NCBI GenBank assembly: GCA_945861085.1
Contig: OX244046.1
Location: 868,001 to 932,000 of the forward strand
Direction: 5' to 3'
From: Clostridioides difficile_D
GTDB lineage: Bacteria > Bacillota > Clostridia > Peptostreptococcales > Peptostreptococcaceae
DNA: 64,000 nucleotides
This document shows, one piece after another, positions 52,530 through 60,686 of the stretch. The translations under genes were made by a program, and so were the position numbers. The first letter of the stretch is position 1. Each line of letters begins with the position of its first letter. The notes beneath the pieces were generated by a model. It saw only the letters and a program-made list of their open reading frames with translations. It ran no database searches and was not told where the DNA came from.

Positions 52530-52548
52530 AATAGTAATCATTACTATT
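52530..52548. promoter_or_regulatory. Candidate PerR box
   Basis: AATAGTAAT-C-ATTACTATT is a perfect 9-1-9 palindrome containing the TAAT-N-ATTA core of PerR boxes. It covers about +5 to +23 of the rubrerythrin promoter, so binding would block transcription. perR itself is the second gene of the operon. Confidence 0.7.
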
Positions 52549-52571
52549 ATTAGAAAAGGGAGGAATTAATT

Positions 52572-53108
52572 ATGAACTTAAAAGGAACTAAAACAGAAAA
52601 GAATTTAATGGCAGGATTTGCAGGAGAGTCAGAAGCAAGAAATAAATATACATACTATGCTTCAAAAGCTAAAAAAGAAGGTTATAATCAAATAGCTGCT
52701 ATATTTGAAGAAACTGCTAACAATGAAAAGGAACATGCTAAATTATGGTTTAAACTTTTACATGATGGTATGCCTTCAACAGAGGAAAATTTAAAAGATG
52801 CAGCAGCAGGTGAAAACTATGAATGGACTGACATGTATGCAAAATTTGCTAAAGAAGCTAGAGAAGAAGGATTTGACAAAATAGCTTATTTATTTGAAGC
52901 TGTTGGAAAAATAGAGAAAGAGCATGAAGAAAGATACTTAAAACTTTTAGAAAATTTAAATGAAGGAAAAATATTTAAAAGAGATGAAGAAGTTGTTTGG
53001 CAATGCCAAAACTGTGGTCATGTGTATGTAGGTACTGAAGCACCAGAAAAATGCCCAGTATGTGACCATCCAAAAGCATACTTTAATATAAAAGCTGAAA
53101 ACTATTAA
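52572..53108 (+). CDS. rbr: Rubrerythrin
   Basis: This 178-residue non-haem iron peroxidase reduces hydrogen peroxide with electrons from rubredoxin. The N-terminal ferritin-like di-iron domain (residues 1-~135; ESEARNKYTYYASKAKKEG, NNEKEHAKLW, IEKEHEERY) is followed by a rubredoxin-type iron site (CQNCG...CPVCDHPKAYF). It is the first gene of a PerR-linked operon. The ATG at 52572 follows GGGAGGAAT. Confidence 0.96.
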   Translation: MNLKGTKTEKNLMAGFAGESEARNKYTYYASKAKKEGYNQIAAIFEETANNEKEHAKLWFKLLHDGMPSTEENLKDAAAGENYEWTDMYAKFAKEAREEGFDKIAYLFEAVGKIEKEHEERYLKLLENLNEGKIFKRDEEVVWQCQNCGHVYVGTEAPEKCPVCDHPKAYFNIKAENY

Positions 53109-53138
53109 AAATTATTATAATTAAAAGGAATGTTAACT

Positions 53139-53528
53139 ATGAAATTTTCTAAACAAAGAGAACTGATTTTAAATGAAATATTAAATAATCCGGTTCATCC
53201 TACTGCGGATTACCTATATGAAAACTTAAAAAAAGATAATCCAAATTTAAGCTTAGGAACTGTGTATAGAAATTTAGCTCAGCTAACGGAACATGGCTTT
53301 ATAAGGAAGGTTAGTATTCCAGGAAATCCAGATAGATTTGATGGTAGAACGGATAATCACTATCATATCATATGTGAAGTATGTGGAGAGGTGTACGATT
53401 TAGAATCTGAAGTTCTGAATAATTTAAAAGAGTCAATAGCAGAGGAAACAGACATAAAAATAACATCTTATAACATAAGTTTTAAAGGGATTTGTAATAA
53501 TTGTAGAAAGTGTAATCAAGTAGGTTAG
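53139..53528 (+). CDS. perR: Peroxide-responsive repressor PerR (Fur family)
   Basis: This 129-residue metal-dependent repressor senses peroxide by metal-catalysed oxidation. Likely regulatory-site ligands are His20, Asp68, His74, His76 and Asp87, and the structural zinc site uses CEVC and CNNCRKC. Threonine 41 (LSLGTVYRN) is intact; the laboratory strain 630-delta-erm is reported to carry T41A there, so this copy looks functional. ATG 53139 is preferred over ATG 53130, which directly abuts AAAGGA. Confidence 0.93.
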   Translation: MKFSKQRELILNEILNNPVHPTADYLYENLKKDNPNLSLGTVYRNLAQLTEHGFIRKVSIPGNPDRFDGRTDNHYHIICEVCGEVYDLESEVLNNLKESIAEETDIKITSYNISFKGICNNCRKCNQVG

Positions 53529-53564
53529 TTTTCAAATTCTAAAAATAATTAATGAGGTGAGTTT

Positions 53565-53951
53565 ATGTGTAGTGAACAAAAATTTTTTATATGTGAGACT
53601 TGTGGAAACCTTGTAGGAATGATACAAAATGGCGGTGTACCTATTTTCTGTTGTGGAAAACCTATGAAGGAACTTGTCCCTAATACAACAGATGCAGCAG
53701 TTGAAAAGCATGTACCTGTAATTGAAGTAGAGGGAAACAATGTTACTGTTAAAATAAGTAGTGTTGCTCATCCAATGACTAAAGAACATCACATAGCATG
53801 GGTGTATCTCATGACTGAGCAAGGTGGTCAACGTAAATGTCTAGCAGTAGATGGAGAACCTGTAGTTAAATTTGCTTTGAATGATGATGATAAAGTGATT
53901 TCTGCATATGCTTACTGTAATTTACATGGATTATGGAAGGCTGAACTGTAA
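53565..53951 (+). CDS. rbo: Desulfoferrodoxin (superoxide reductase)
   Basis: This 128-residue two-iron superoxide reductase turns superoxide into peroxide for rubrerythrin to remove. The N-terminal desulforedoxin site is FICETCGN plus FCCGKPM. The catalytic iron site is EKHVPVIE, SVAHPMTKEHHIAW and AYCNLHGLWK, with the usual lysine region. The ATG at 53565 follows AATGAGGTG. Third in the cluster. Confidence 0.95.
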   Translation: MCSEQKFFICETCGNLVGMIQNGGVPIFCCGKPMKELVPNTTDAAVEKHVPVIEVEGNNVTVKISSVAHPMTKEHHIAWVYLMTEQGGQRKCLAVDGEPVVKFALNDDDKVISAYAYCNLHGLWKAEL

Positions 53952-53973
53952 TATTTAAATAAAGTGAGTCAAA

Positions 53974-54012
53974 AAGGAGGCTATAAACGTATTTTCATAC
54001 AAATAGCCTCCT
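53974..54012 (+). terminator. Hairpin after desulfoferrodoxin gene
   Basis: GGAGGCTAT (53976-53984) pairs with ATAGCCTCC (54003-54011). The T-run after it is poor, so termination may be partial and the next gene may be read through. Confidence 0.6.
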
Positions 54013-54077
54013 ATAAATTTATATAAATTCAAGTTTTAATTTTATTTAATGTCAATATAACATGAGGAGAAAATAAT

Positions 54078-55520
54078 ATGTCAATTTATAAATGTAGTGT
54101 TTGTGGATATATTTATGATGAATCTAAGAATGATAAAACATGGGACGAATTAAGTGAAGACTGGGAGTGTCCTGTATGTACAAAAGGTCGTAGTTATTTT
54201 GGAAAGATAAGTACTGTTTACTATGAAGAAGATGAAAAGGAAATAGAAGATATAGTTGAAGATGAATCTAAATTAAATAGTGAAAAAGTGGGAGATTTAA
54301 ATTACTTAAGTACATATTTAAGAAGAGATGATGAAGTTGAAAAACATATGGATATAATTCATGAAATGGCTGTTACAGGAAAATCTATAATAGAACCTAT
54401 GAGAACTAAACTACCAGTAATTTCTTGGGATGATATTTTGCTTATGGGTGCTCAATTAAATCCACTGCCTCTAAATGAACATGATGAAGTAAATACAACA
54501 ACAATAATAGGTAAAAAAGCAAAAAAACCTATGATTATAGAAAATCCAGTTTATATTTCTCACATGTCATTTGGAGCTTTATCTAAAGAATTAAAGATAG
54601 CTTTAGCAAAGGGTGCAGCTAAAAATAAGACAGCTATGTGTAGTGGTGAAGGTGGTATATTACCAGAAGAGAAGGAAGCTTCATACAAGTATATTTTTGA
54701 ATACGTGCCAAATAAGTACAGTGTCACTGAAGAAAATCTTAAAAATTCTGATGCTATAGAGATAAAAATTGGTCAAGGTACAAAACCTGGTATGGGAGGT
54801 CACCTTCCTGGTGAAAAAGTGACTGAAGAAATAGCAAAGATAAGAAATAAGCCTGTAGGTCAAGATGTAATAAGCCCATCTTGCTTTGAAGAAATACAAT
54901 CAAAAGAAGATTTAAAGAAACTTGTAGATGAACTTAGAGATATTTCAGAAGGGCGTCCAATAGGTGTTAAAATTTCAGCAGGTCATATTGAAAAAGATAT
55001 GGAATTTATAGCTTATGCTAAACCTGATTTTGTGACTATTGATGGTCGTGGTGGAGCTACTGGAGCAAGTCCAAAATTGCTTAAAGATGCAACTTCAATC
55101 CCAACAATATTTGCTCTTTACCGTGCTAGAAAATATATAGATACACATGAATTAGATATAGATTTAGTTATAACAGGTGGACTTCGTATATCTACTGATT
55201 TTGCTAAAGCAATAGCTATGGGAGCTGATGCAGTTGCCATTGCAAGTTCTGCTCTTATGGCAGCAGCGTGTCAACAATATCGTATATGTGGTTCTGGTAA
55301 GTGCCCTGTAGGAGTAGCTACTCAAGATGAGGAATTGAGAAAAAGATTACATATAGAAAATAGTGCTGATAGAGTGGCAAACTTCTTAAATGTAAGTTTA
55401 GAAGAGCTTAAGACTTTTGCTAGAATATCTGGTCATAAAGATGTACATGATTTAAGTGTTGATGATTTATATACAGTTAATTCTGAAATATCAAATTATA
55501 CAAATATACAACATGTATAG
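54078..55520 (+). CDS. Rubredoxin-glutamate synthase (GltB-like) fusion protein
   Basis: This 480-residue protein joins a rubredoxin domain (residues 1-~48: YKCSVCGYIYDE, WECPVCTKGRSYF) to an FMN-binding glutamate synthase domain (about 90-470: SHMSFGALS, GEGGILPEE, GQGTKPGMGGHLPGEKV, IDGRGGATGASP and an iron-sulfur CRICGSGKCPVGVAT-type cluster, here YRICGSGKCPVG). There is no glutaminase domain. Its place beside rubrerythrin and superoxide reductase suggests an oxidoreductase feeding electrons through rubredoxin rather than glutamate synthesis. The ATG at 54078 follows GAGGAGAA. Confidence 0.9.
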   Translation: MSIYKCSVCGYIYDESKNDKTWDELSEDWECPVCTKGRSYFGKISTVYYEEDEKEIEDIVEDESKLNSEKVGDLNYLSTYLRRDDEVEKHMDIIHEMAVTGKSIIEPMRTKLPVISWDDILLMGAQLNPLPLNEHDEVNTTTIIGKKAKKPMIIENPVYISHMSFGALSKELKIALAKGAAKNKTAMCSGEGGILPEEKEASYKYIFEYVPNKYSVTEENLKNSDAIEIKIGQGTKPGMGGHLPGEKVTEEIAKIRNKPVGQDVISPSCFEEIQSKEDLKKLVDELRDISEGRPIGVKISAGHIEKDMEFIAYAKPDFVTIDGRGGATGASPKLLKDATSIPTIFALYRARKYIDTHELDIDLVITGGLRISTDFAKAIAMGADAVAIASSALMAAACQQYRICGSGKCPVGVATQDEELRKRLHIENSADRVANFLNVSLEELKTFARISGHKDVHDLSVDDLYTVNSEISNYTNIQHV

Positions 55521-55587
55521 GTTGAAGTTTGGAACTATTAGCTTGTAGATAGTTATAAAAGTAAATAAGAAATATATTTCATAAAAG

Positions 55588-55705
55588 GGAGTGTCTCAAA
55601 ATGAACTTTTTAGTTCATGAGGCACTCTCTTTTGTATGAAGTCAAGTATATTTTCATCATTTCTACAATGAAAAAGAGTCTTATCTCTTTATTTTGAGAC
55701 AGACC
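55588..55705. repeat. MITE-like repeat, copy B
   Basis: This ~118-bp element is the inverted counterpart of 40931-41045 with about 90 percent identity by eye. Terminal GTCTCAAAAT occurs in inverted orientation at both ends (55592 and 55690-55700). The left part folds as GAGTGTCTCA/TGAGGCACTC with an inner GAAC/GTTC stem. It has no coding capacity. Confidence 0.82.
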
Positions 55706-55751
55706 ATTCTTATTATGAAAATTAAAGATATTAAATTGTAAAATATTCTAT

Positions 55752-55816
55752 GATGTCGTACTATTAAATTAAAGATATCGTACTGTTAAACTAAAGATGT
55801 CGTACTTTAAACTAAA
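55752..55816 (+). repeat. Triple 22-bp tandem repeat before the MBL gene
   Basis: Three copies of GATGTCGTACTATTAAATTAAA-like sequence lie at 55752, 55774 and 55796 (lengths 22, 22 and 21). The period is two helical turns. They end 24 bases before the MBL start and may be an operator or plain slippage. Confidence 0.8.
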
Positions 55817-55839
55817 TAAAAATTTAAGGAGTGATTATT

Positions 55840-56655
55840 ATGGAAAAATTGCAGATTCAAGTTCTAGTTGACAATAATACATATATTGATAAGTACTTTG
55901 TTGGAGAGCCAGCAGTAAGTTATTATATTGAGATTGATGGAAATAGGATTTTGTTTGATTCGGGATATTCTGATGTATTCATATCAAATGCTGAAAAATT
56001 GAATATAGATTTAGGAAGTTTAACGCATGTTGTTTTTTCTCATGGGCATAATGACCATACAAGAGGTATTCAGTTTTTAGAGAATAAATATGATTTGTCT
56101 ACAGTCGAACTTATTGCACATCCTAATTGCTTTATACCTAAAAAATATGGAGGGGAAAGTATAGGTGCTCCATTTTCTATTGATAAAGTTAAAGAAATTT
56201 TTATGTATAATCCTAAAGATAAGCCATTTAATCTAAGCAAGAATTGTGTGTTTTTAGGTGAAATACCTTCTATAAATGATTTTGAAAAAAGAGCTAAAAT
56301 TGGTAAATGTAAAATAGGAGATTTGTGGGAAGACGATTATGTTTTAGATGATTCTGCTGTAGTTTGTAAAATTGATAAAGGTCTTTTTATTATTACAGGA
56401 TGTTCTCATAGTGGAATTTGCAATATAGTAGAGTATGCTAAAAAGGTATGTGGAGATGATAGAGTTATCGGTATATTGGGAGGTTTTCATCTTTTTGAAT
56501 TGAATAATAGGCTAGATAGTACGATACAATATTTAGAAAAAGAAGAAATAAGAATGTTGTACCCTTGTCATTGTGTTTCTTTTAAAGTAAAAGCTAAGAT
56601 GAATGAAACATTAAATATAAATGAGGTAGGAGTAGGGTTGACTATAAGCATATAA
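55840..56655 (+). CDS. MBL-fold metallohydrolase (MJ0301-like)
   Basis: This 271-residue protein has the metallo-beta-lactamase fold motif SHGHNDHTRG, further metal ligands in TGCSHSGICN and GGFHLFE, and a final CHCVSF. It resembles the family annotated as dihydropterin-aminobenzenephosphate synthase-like, whose substrates in bacteria are unknown. The ATG at 55840 follows TAAGGAGTG; the GTG at 55831 lies inside this site. Confidence 0.85.
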   Translation: MEKLQIQVLVDNNTYIDKYFVGEPAVSYYIEIDGNRILFDSGYSDVFISNAEKLNIDLGSLTHVVFSHGHNDHTRGIQFLENKYDLSTVELIAHPNCFIPKKYGGESIGAPFSIDKVKEIFMYNPKDKPFNLSKNCVFLGEIPSINDFEKRAKIGKCKIGDLWEDDYVLDDSAVVCKIDKGLFIITGCSHSGICNIVEYAKKVCGDDRVIGILGGFHLFELNNRLDSTIQYLEKEEIRMLYPCHCVSFKVKAKMNETLNINEVGVGLTISI

Positions 56656-56690
56656 GATTTGAAAGTATATAAGGTTTGAGTTGAAGGTTA

Positions 56691-56725
56691 AAAAGATATT
56701 TTCTATAGAAAGTATCTTTTTTATT
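56691..56725 (+). terminator. Terminator after MBL gene
   Basis: AAAGATATTTTC and GAAAGTATCTTT pair around a TATA loop, followed by Ts. The remaining ~530 bases to 57254 are over 80 percent A+T by eye; I see no gene, RNA or clear promoter beyond weak TTGTTT/TAAAAT boxes near 57190-57215. Confidence 0.75.
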
Positions 56726-57254
56726 ATATTTATTTTAAAATAAAGCTATGTATTTTTATATGAAATATTGTAAAAAATTTATTTTTAATAAGAATATATT
56801 TTCATTAATAAACAATTTTATCATGTATTAATAATGATAGAATAAATGTAAATAAATTAAAGTTATTTATATTCATCTATCCTTTTTTAAAATTACATTG
56901 ATTATTTTTTTCAGACTCAATAATTCCAATGAATATGATAATAGAGGAGATTTTATGTAATGTAATTATTATTATATTATTATTAAGTAATAATTATAAA
57001 ATAATAAAGGACGTTTTGTGTAAAATTTAACACTAAAAAAGAAATTTCATGAAATTAAAAAACGAAAAAGATTTGAAAATAAGCTTGAAATAAAATAAAT
57101 ATGTAAAAAATATTTAATATATAGGTAAAAATCAGCTATAAATGTAAATTTATTGGAAAAATGTGGTTGAATTTAATAAACAAAAATGTTATTGTTTTAT
57201 CAATAAAGTGTTAAAATATAAACTTTTAATATCATTTCTAGGGAGGATGATTTC

Positions 57255-58445
57255 ATGCAAAAAAATGTAAAGAAAGCAAAAGTAACAGGCTCTATTTTAG
57301 CTATTTTTGGAGTTGCAAGCGTTCTTTTTAGTTCACATGCAGGAGGAGGGTTTGCTACAGGGAATCAAGAAACTCAGTACTATGTGCAGTATGGATGGAC
57401 AGCACCACTTATGGCAATTTTAGCAATGATTATACTTACTGCTACCATGAGAGAAGTTATCATAATGTATAATAATAATGATTGTAGGAATTATAAGGAT
57501 TTATTTTGTGAGCTTTGGAGTCCATATCCAAAACTTGAAATAATATGGGAAATATATTACTATCTAATGGTTTTAATAGCTGTAAGTGCTGTTATAGCAG
57601 GTGCAGCAGCAGTGTTTCAAAGTATAGGGGTAAATTATTTTGTAGCTGTATTTATTATTGGAATTGTACTTCTTGTCTTTACTATATTTGGAGCTATGCT
57701 TGTATCTAAAGCAGCTACAGCAATGACAATAGCTATTCTAGTATGTACTCTTACTATTTTTATAGTTGGTATAAAAGCCAAAGTACCAGAAATAACTGAA
57801 ATATTATCAAATAGAACGAGTTTCACACCTGGCTATATCAAGCCAATACTTAATACCTTCATTTATGCAGGTTTTCAATCGGTTGTTATACCTACACTTG
57901 CAGGATGTTCAAGACCACTTCTTAAGAATTCAAAAGAAGCTACTAAGGCAATGGTACTTTCATTTGTTATGAATGCAATTGCACTAGGGCTTGCTGTAAC
58001 TATGTTAATGGGATGGTATAGAGAAATTATTGCTGCTGGGCAAACAACACTTCCTACTCTGTATGTTGCAGGTCAATCTGGAAATTATACTATATACATA
58101 ATTTATAATGTTGCATTATTCCTTTGCTTAATGTCTACAGGAGTAACTACTATATTTGGCCTTGTAAATAGATTTGAAGACCATAAAGCACTTTCTTTCC
58201 TTTCTTCAAGAATGAAAAGAAGGGTATTTACAGCTTGTGCAATAATGGTAGTATCAATGCTTATATCTCTTACAGGATTAAGTAATATAGTTAAATACGG
58301 ATATGGATATTGTGGTTATTTGGGTCTATTCACTATAGTAATTCCTTTCCTTACATTAGGTCATTATAAGAATAAGAAATTTGCAAAGGAACATCCAGAA
58401 GTTAAATGGCCAGCCGAATTAAACGAAAATATTGAAAATTTATAA
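57255..58445 (+). CDS. YkvI-like APC-superfamily transporter
   Basis: This 396-residue protein has ten to eleven membrane helices. The unwound first-helix motif SSHAGGGFATGNQETQYYVQYGW is typical of YkvI-type LeuT-fold carriers related to branched-chain amino acid and sodium symporters. Substrate unknown. The ATG at 57255 follows TAGGGAGGAT. It is a single-gene unit after a 600-base AT-rich gap. Confidence 0.82.
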   Translation: MQKNVKKAKVTGSILAIFGVASVLFSSHAGGGFATGNQETQYYVQYGWTAPLMAILAMIILTATMREVIIMYNNNDCRNYKDLFCELWSPYPKLEIIWEIYYYLMVLIAVSAVIAGAAAVFQSIGVNYFVAVFIIGIVLLVFTIFGAMLVSKAATAMTIAILVCTLTIFIVGIKAKVPEITEILSNRTSFTPGYIKPILNTFIYAGFQSVVIPTLAGCSRPLLKNSKEATKAMVLSFVMNAIALGLAVTMLMGWYREIIAAGQTTLPTLYVAGQSGNYTIYIIYNVALFLCLMSTGVTTIFGLVNRFEDHKALSFLSSRMKRRVFTACAIMVVSMLISLTGLSNIVKYGYGYCGYLGLFTIVIPFLTLGHYKNKKFAKEHPEVKWPAELNENIENL

Positions 58446-58620
58446 AGTGAGTAGTACTTTAAATAAAAGAGATAATTTAATTAATAAGTCGAAAATATAG
58501 TCAAATAAAAATAGAGTATATTACTATTTAGATATGATAAAATAGGGTTGAAAAATAAATTGATAAATTAAAATTTGGAAGATATAATGAACATAATATA
58601 TTTATTAGGAGAATTAAATT

Positions 58621-59031
58621 ATGTAAAATATTGAAGAATTGCTCCCTAAAGACAAATTTGATAATAGTAATATCGAAAAATTAAAATTATTATCTGATGA
58701 AGATATAAGGCCTATTTGTTATAGATTATTGGAATGGATGCAAGATTATAACTGGCCTGTTGCAAAAGAAATTTTACCTGTTTTAGCTCTACATCAAGAG
58801 TTAATTACTCCATTAATAATAGATGTTCTTACAGAAGAAGATGATGACTGGAAATATTGGATAATTTCATGTCTTTTGCCACTGTTTGTAGATAAAAACC
58901 TTGAACCTATAGTTCCATTTGTTAAGAGAATCGCTGAAAATCCAACTAAATGGGAATGTGAAGCAGAAGTAGATGAAATAGCAAAAGCTGTAATCATAAA
59001 GGTTACAGCTTTTTTATGCAATATAAAATAG
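58621..59031 (+). pseudogene. DUF5071 gene with a stop at codon 2
   Basis: The frame encodes a DUF5071 protein (IEELLPKDKFDNSNIEKLKLLSDEDI..., about 136 residues), a small helical family of unknown function. An ATG at 58621 sits 9 bases after AGGAG, the obvious start, but the second codon is TAA. The rest of the frame is intact to 59031. Initiation at ATT 58630 or TTG 58639 could rescue a nearly full protein, though neither has its own good site. It is therefore either a very recent null allele or a gene with an unusual start. Confidence 0.65.
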
Positions 59032-59114
59032 TATTATAATAAAGAAAAAGTTGATACCTGCTTTCTGTATATTATAGTGTTTATATACTATTGGCATTTT
59101 AATTAGTTTATAGA

Positions 59115-60224
59115 TTACAATTCTATAATTCTTCTACTAATTTTAGATTCTATAGCTGTCTCTATTTCACTCAACATTCGTTCATTTTTAGGGTCAATAA
59201 AAGCACATGTATAGCCTTCTTCACCAGCCCTACCAGTTCTACCAATACGATGGATATAGTCTTCTGGTGTTTCTGGCAAATCGTAATTATATATATGACT
59301 TACTCCAGATATATCAAGACCACGAGAAGCTACATCTGTAGCTATTAAGTATTGTATATCTAAATTTCTAAATGATTTCATTATTCTTTCTCGTTTTGAT
59401 TGAGCAATATCACTATGAAGTTTTTGACAATTGTATCCTCTTATAGCAAGAGCCTCTTCGAGATTATCAACTCTTCTTTTAGTCCTACAAAATATTATTG
59501 CCATAAAAGGATTATCTTCATCTAGAACCTTACATAAGGCATCCAATTTTTTTCTATCTGTAGTTTCCACTACTTCTTGTTTTATATTGTTAAGAGTAAT
59601 TTCTTCTTTTTGGATAGAAACTACAACAGGATTTTTTGTATATCTATAAGCCAATTTTTTTACTTGAGAATTCATAGTTGCAGAAAAACATAGTGTTTGC
59701 TTTTTATTTGAAGTTTCTTTTAAAATAGCCTCAACTTCATTTTTGAATCCCATAAGTAACATTTGGTCCGCTTCATCTAAAACAAAAGTTTTTAACTTAC
59801 TAAGGTCAATAGTTTTTCTATTTAGATGGTCTAAAAGTCTACCTGGTGTAGCTATAATCATATGAATATTTCCTTTTAGCTTATTTATTTGAGAACCAAT
59901 ATCCTTTCCTCCATAGGCTGCTAGAATACTTACATCTTTATATTCTTTAAGTTTCATAGCTTCTTCTGTTATTTGTATAGCTAGTTCTCTTGTAGGAGAA
60001 AGTATAAGTACTTGTATATCATTTATATCTAATGATATATTTTCAAATATCGGAAGTAAAAAAGCAAGTGTTTTTCCTGTTCCAGTTTGAGCTTCTGCTA
60101 TGACATCTTTTCCTTCTTTTATCAATTGAATACTTTCTTTTTGTATAGGTGTAGGTGTTGTTATTCCTGATTTTCTTAGAATATTTATTGTATTTTCACT
60201 AATCCCTAAGCTCTTAAAATCCAT
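59115..60224 (-). CDS. DEAD-box RNA helicase
   Basis: This 369-residue protein is a minimal DEAD-box helicase with no C-terminal RNA-binding extension. Motifs in order: Q motif with PTPIQKESI, AQTGTGKT, PTRELAIQI, ATPGRLLDHL, LDEADQM, SAT, IIFCRTKRRVD, ATDVASRGLDI and HRIGRTGRAG. It unwinds short RNA duplexes, for instance in ribosome assembly or cold adaptation. The start at 60224 follows AAAGGTAAG on the minus strand. Confidence 0.93.
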   Translation of the reverse strand: MDFKSLGISENTINILRKSGITTPTPIQKESIQLIKEGKDVIAEAQTGTGKTLAFLLPIFENISLDINDIQVLILSPTRELAIQITEEAMKLKEYKDVSILAAYGGKDIGSQINKLKGNIHMIIATPGRLLDHLNRKTIDLSKLKTFVLDEADQMLLMGFKNEVEAILKETSNKKQTLCFSATMNSQVKKLAYRYTKNPVVVSIQKEEITLNNIKQEVVETTDRKKLDALCKVLDEDNPFMAIIFCRTKRRVDNLEEALAIRGYNCQKLHSDIAQSKRERIMKSFRNLDIQYLIATDVASRGLDISGVSHIYNYDLPETPEDYIHRIGRTGRAGEEGYTCAFIDPKNERMLSEIETAIESKISRRIIEL

Positions 60225-60686
60225 TATTATCTTACCTTTCATGAAAAATTTTCTTTTTTATTAATTAATTAATAATATCATATTTGTAAGTATTTTTAGT
60301 AATTTTTTTGATTATTATTTATATTGTTTAGAAATATATGCAGATACTTTAAAATGGAATGTAGCTTAAATTAAATTTTAGTAGGAATTTTAGAGGTTTA
60401 TTTTTAAAGGTTTTTTGAAAATAAATCTATTTAAAAATTAAATTAAAATGCAAGAAAAACATAATAACTTTCATTTTTAAGAAGTTTTCACAAAAAAGAA
60501 AAAATATAGTGCAATAAATGATGCAAAGTAATATAATAGATTACAAGATATGAAAAGTCAAAAAAATAAATTGCAAATGAAATTAAAATGAATAAAAAAT
60601 AAAAAAATAATCATAAGTTAGAGATGTCAATGAAAAATAAGACCTAATGTTTTTAAAATTAAAAGTATACTAAGGGGGGCATTAAT
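60225..60686. other. AT-rich divergent intergenic region
   Basis: This 460-base gap separates the helicase gene (minus) from the citrate-branch operon (plus). AGGTTTATTTT and AAAATAAATCT (60394-60428) can form a hairpin without a T-run. A TATAAT at about 60533 is the best -10 box, but its -35 is weak. No gene was seen. Confidence 0.4.

Noticed and set aside
56656..57254. Small gene at about 56944 (GAGGAGATTTT then ATG)
   Set aside because: The ATG is followed directly by TAA and no frame of useful length continues.
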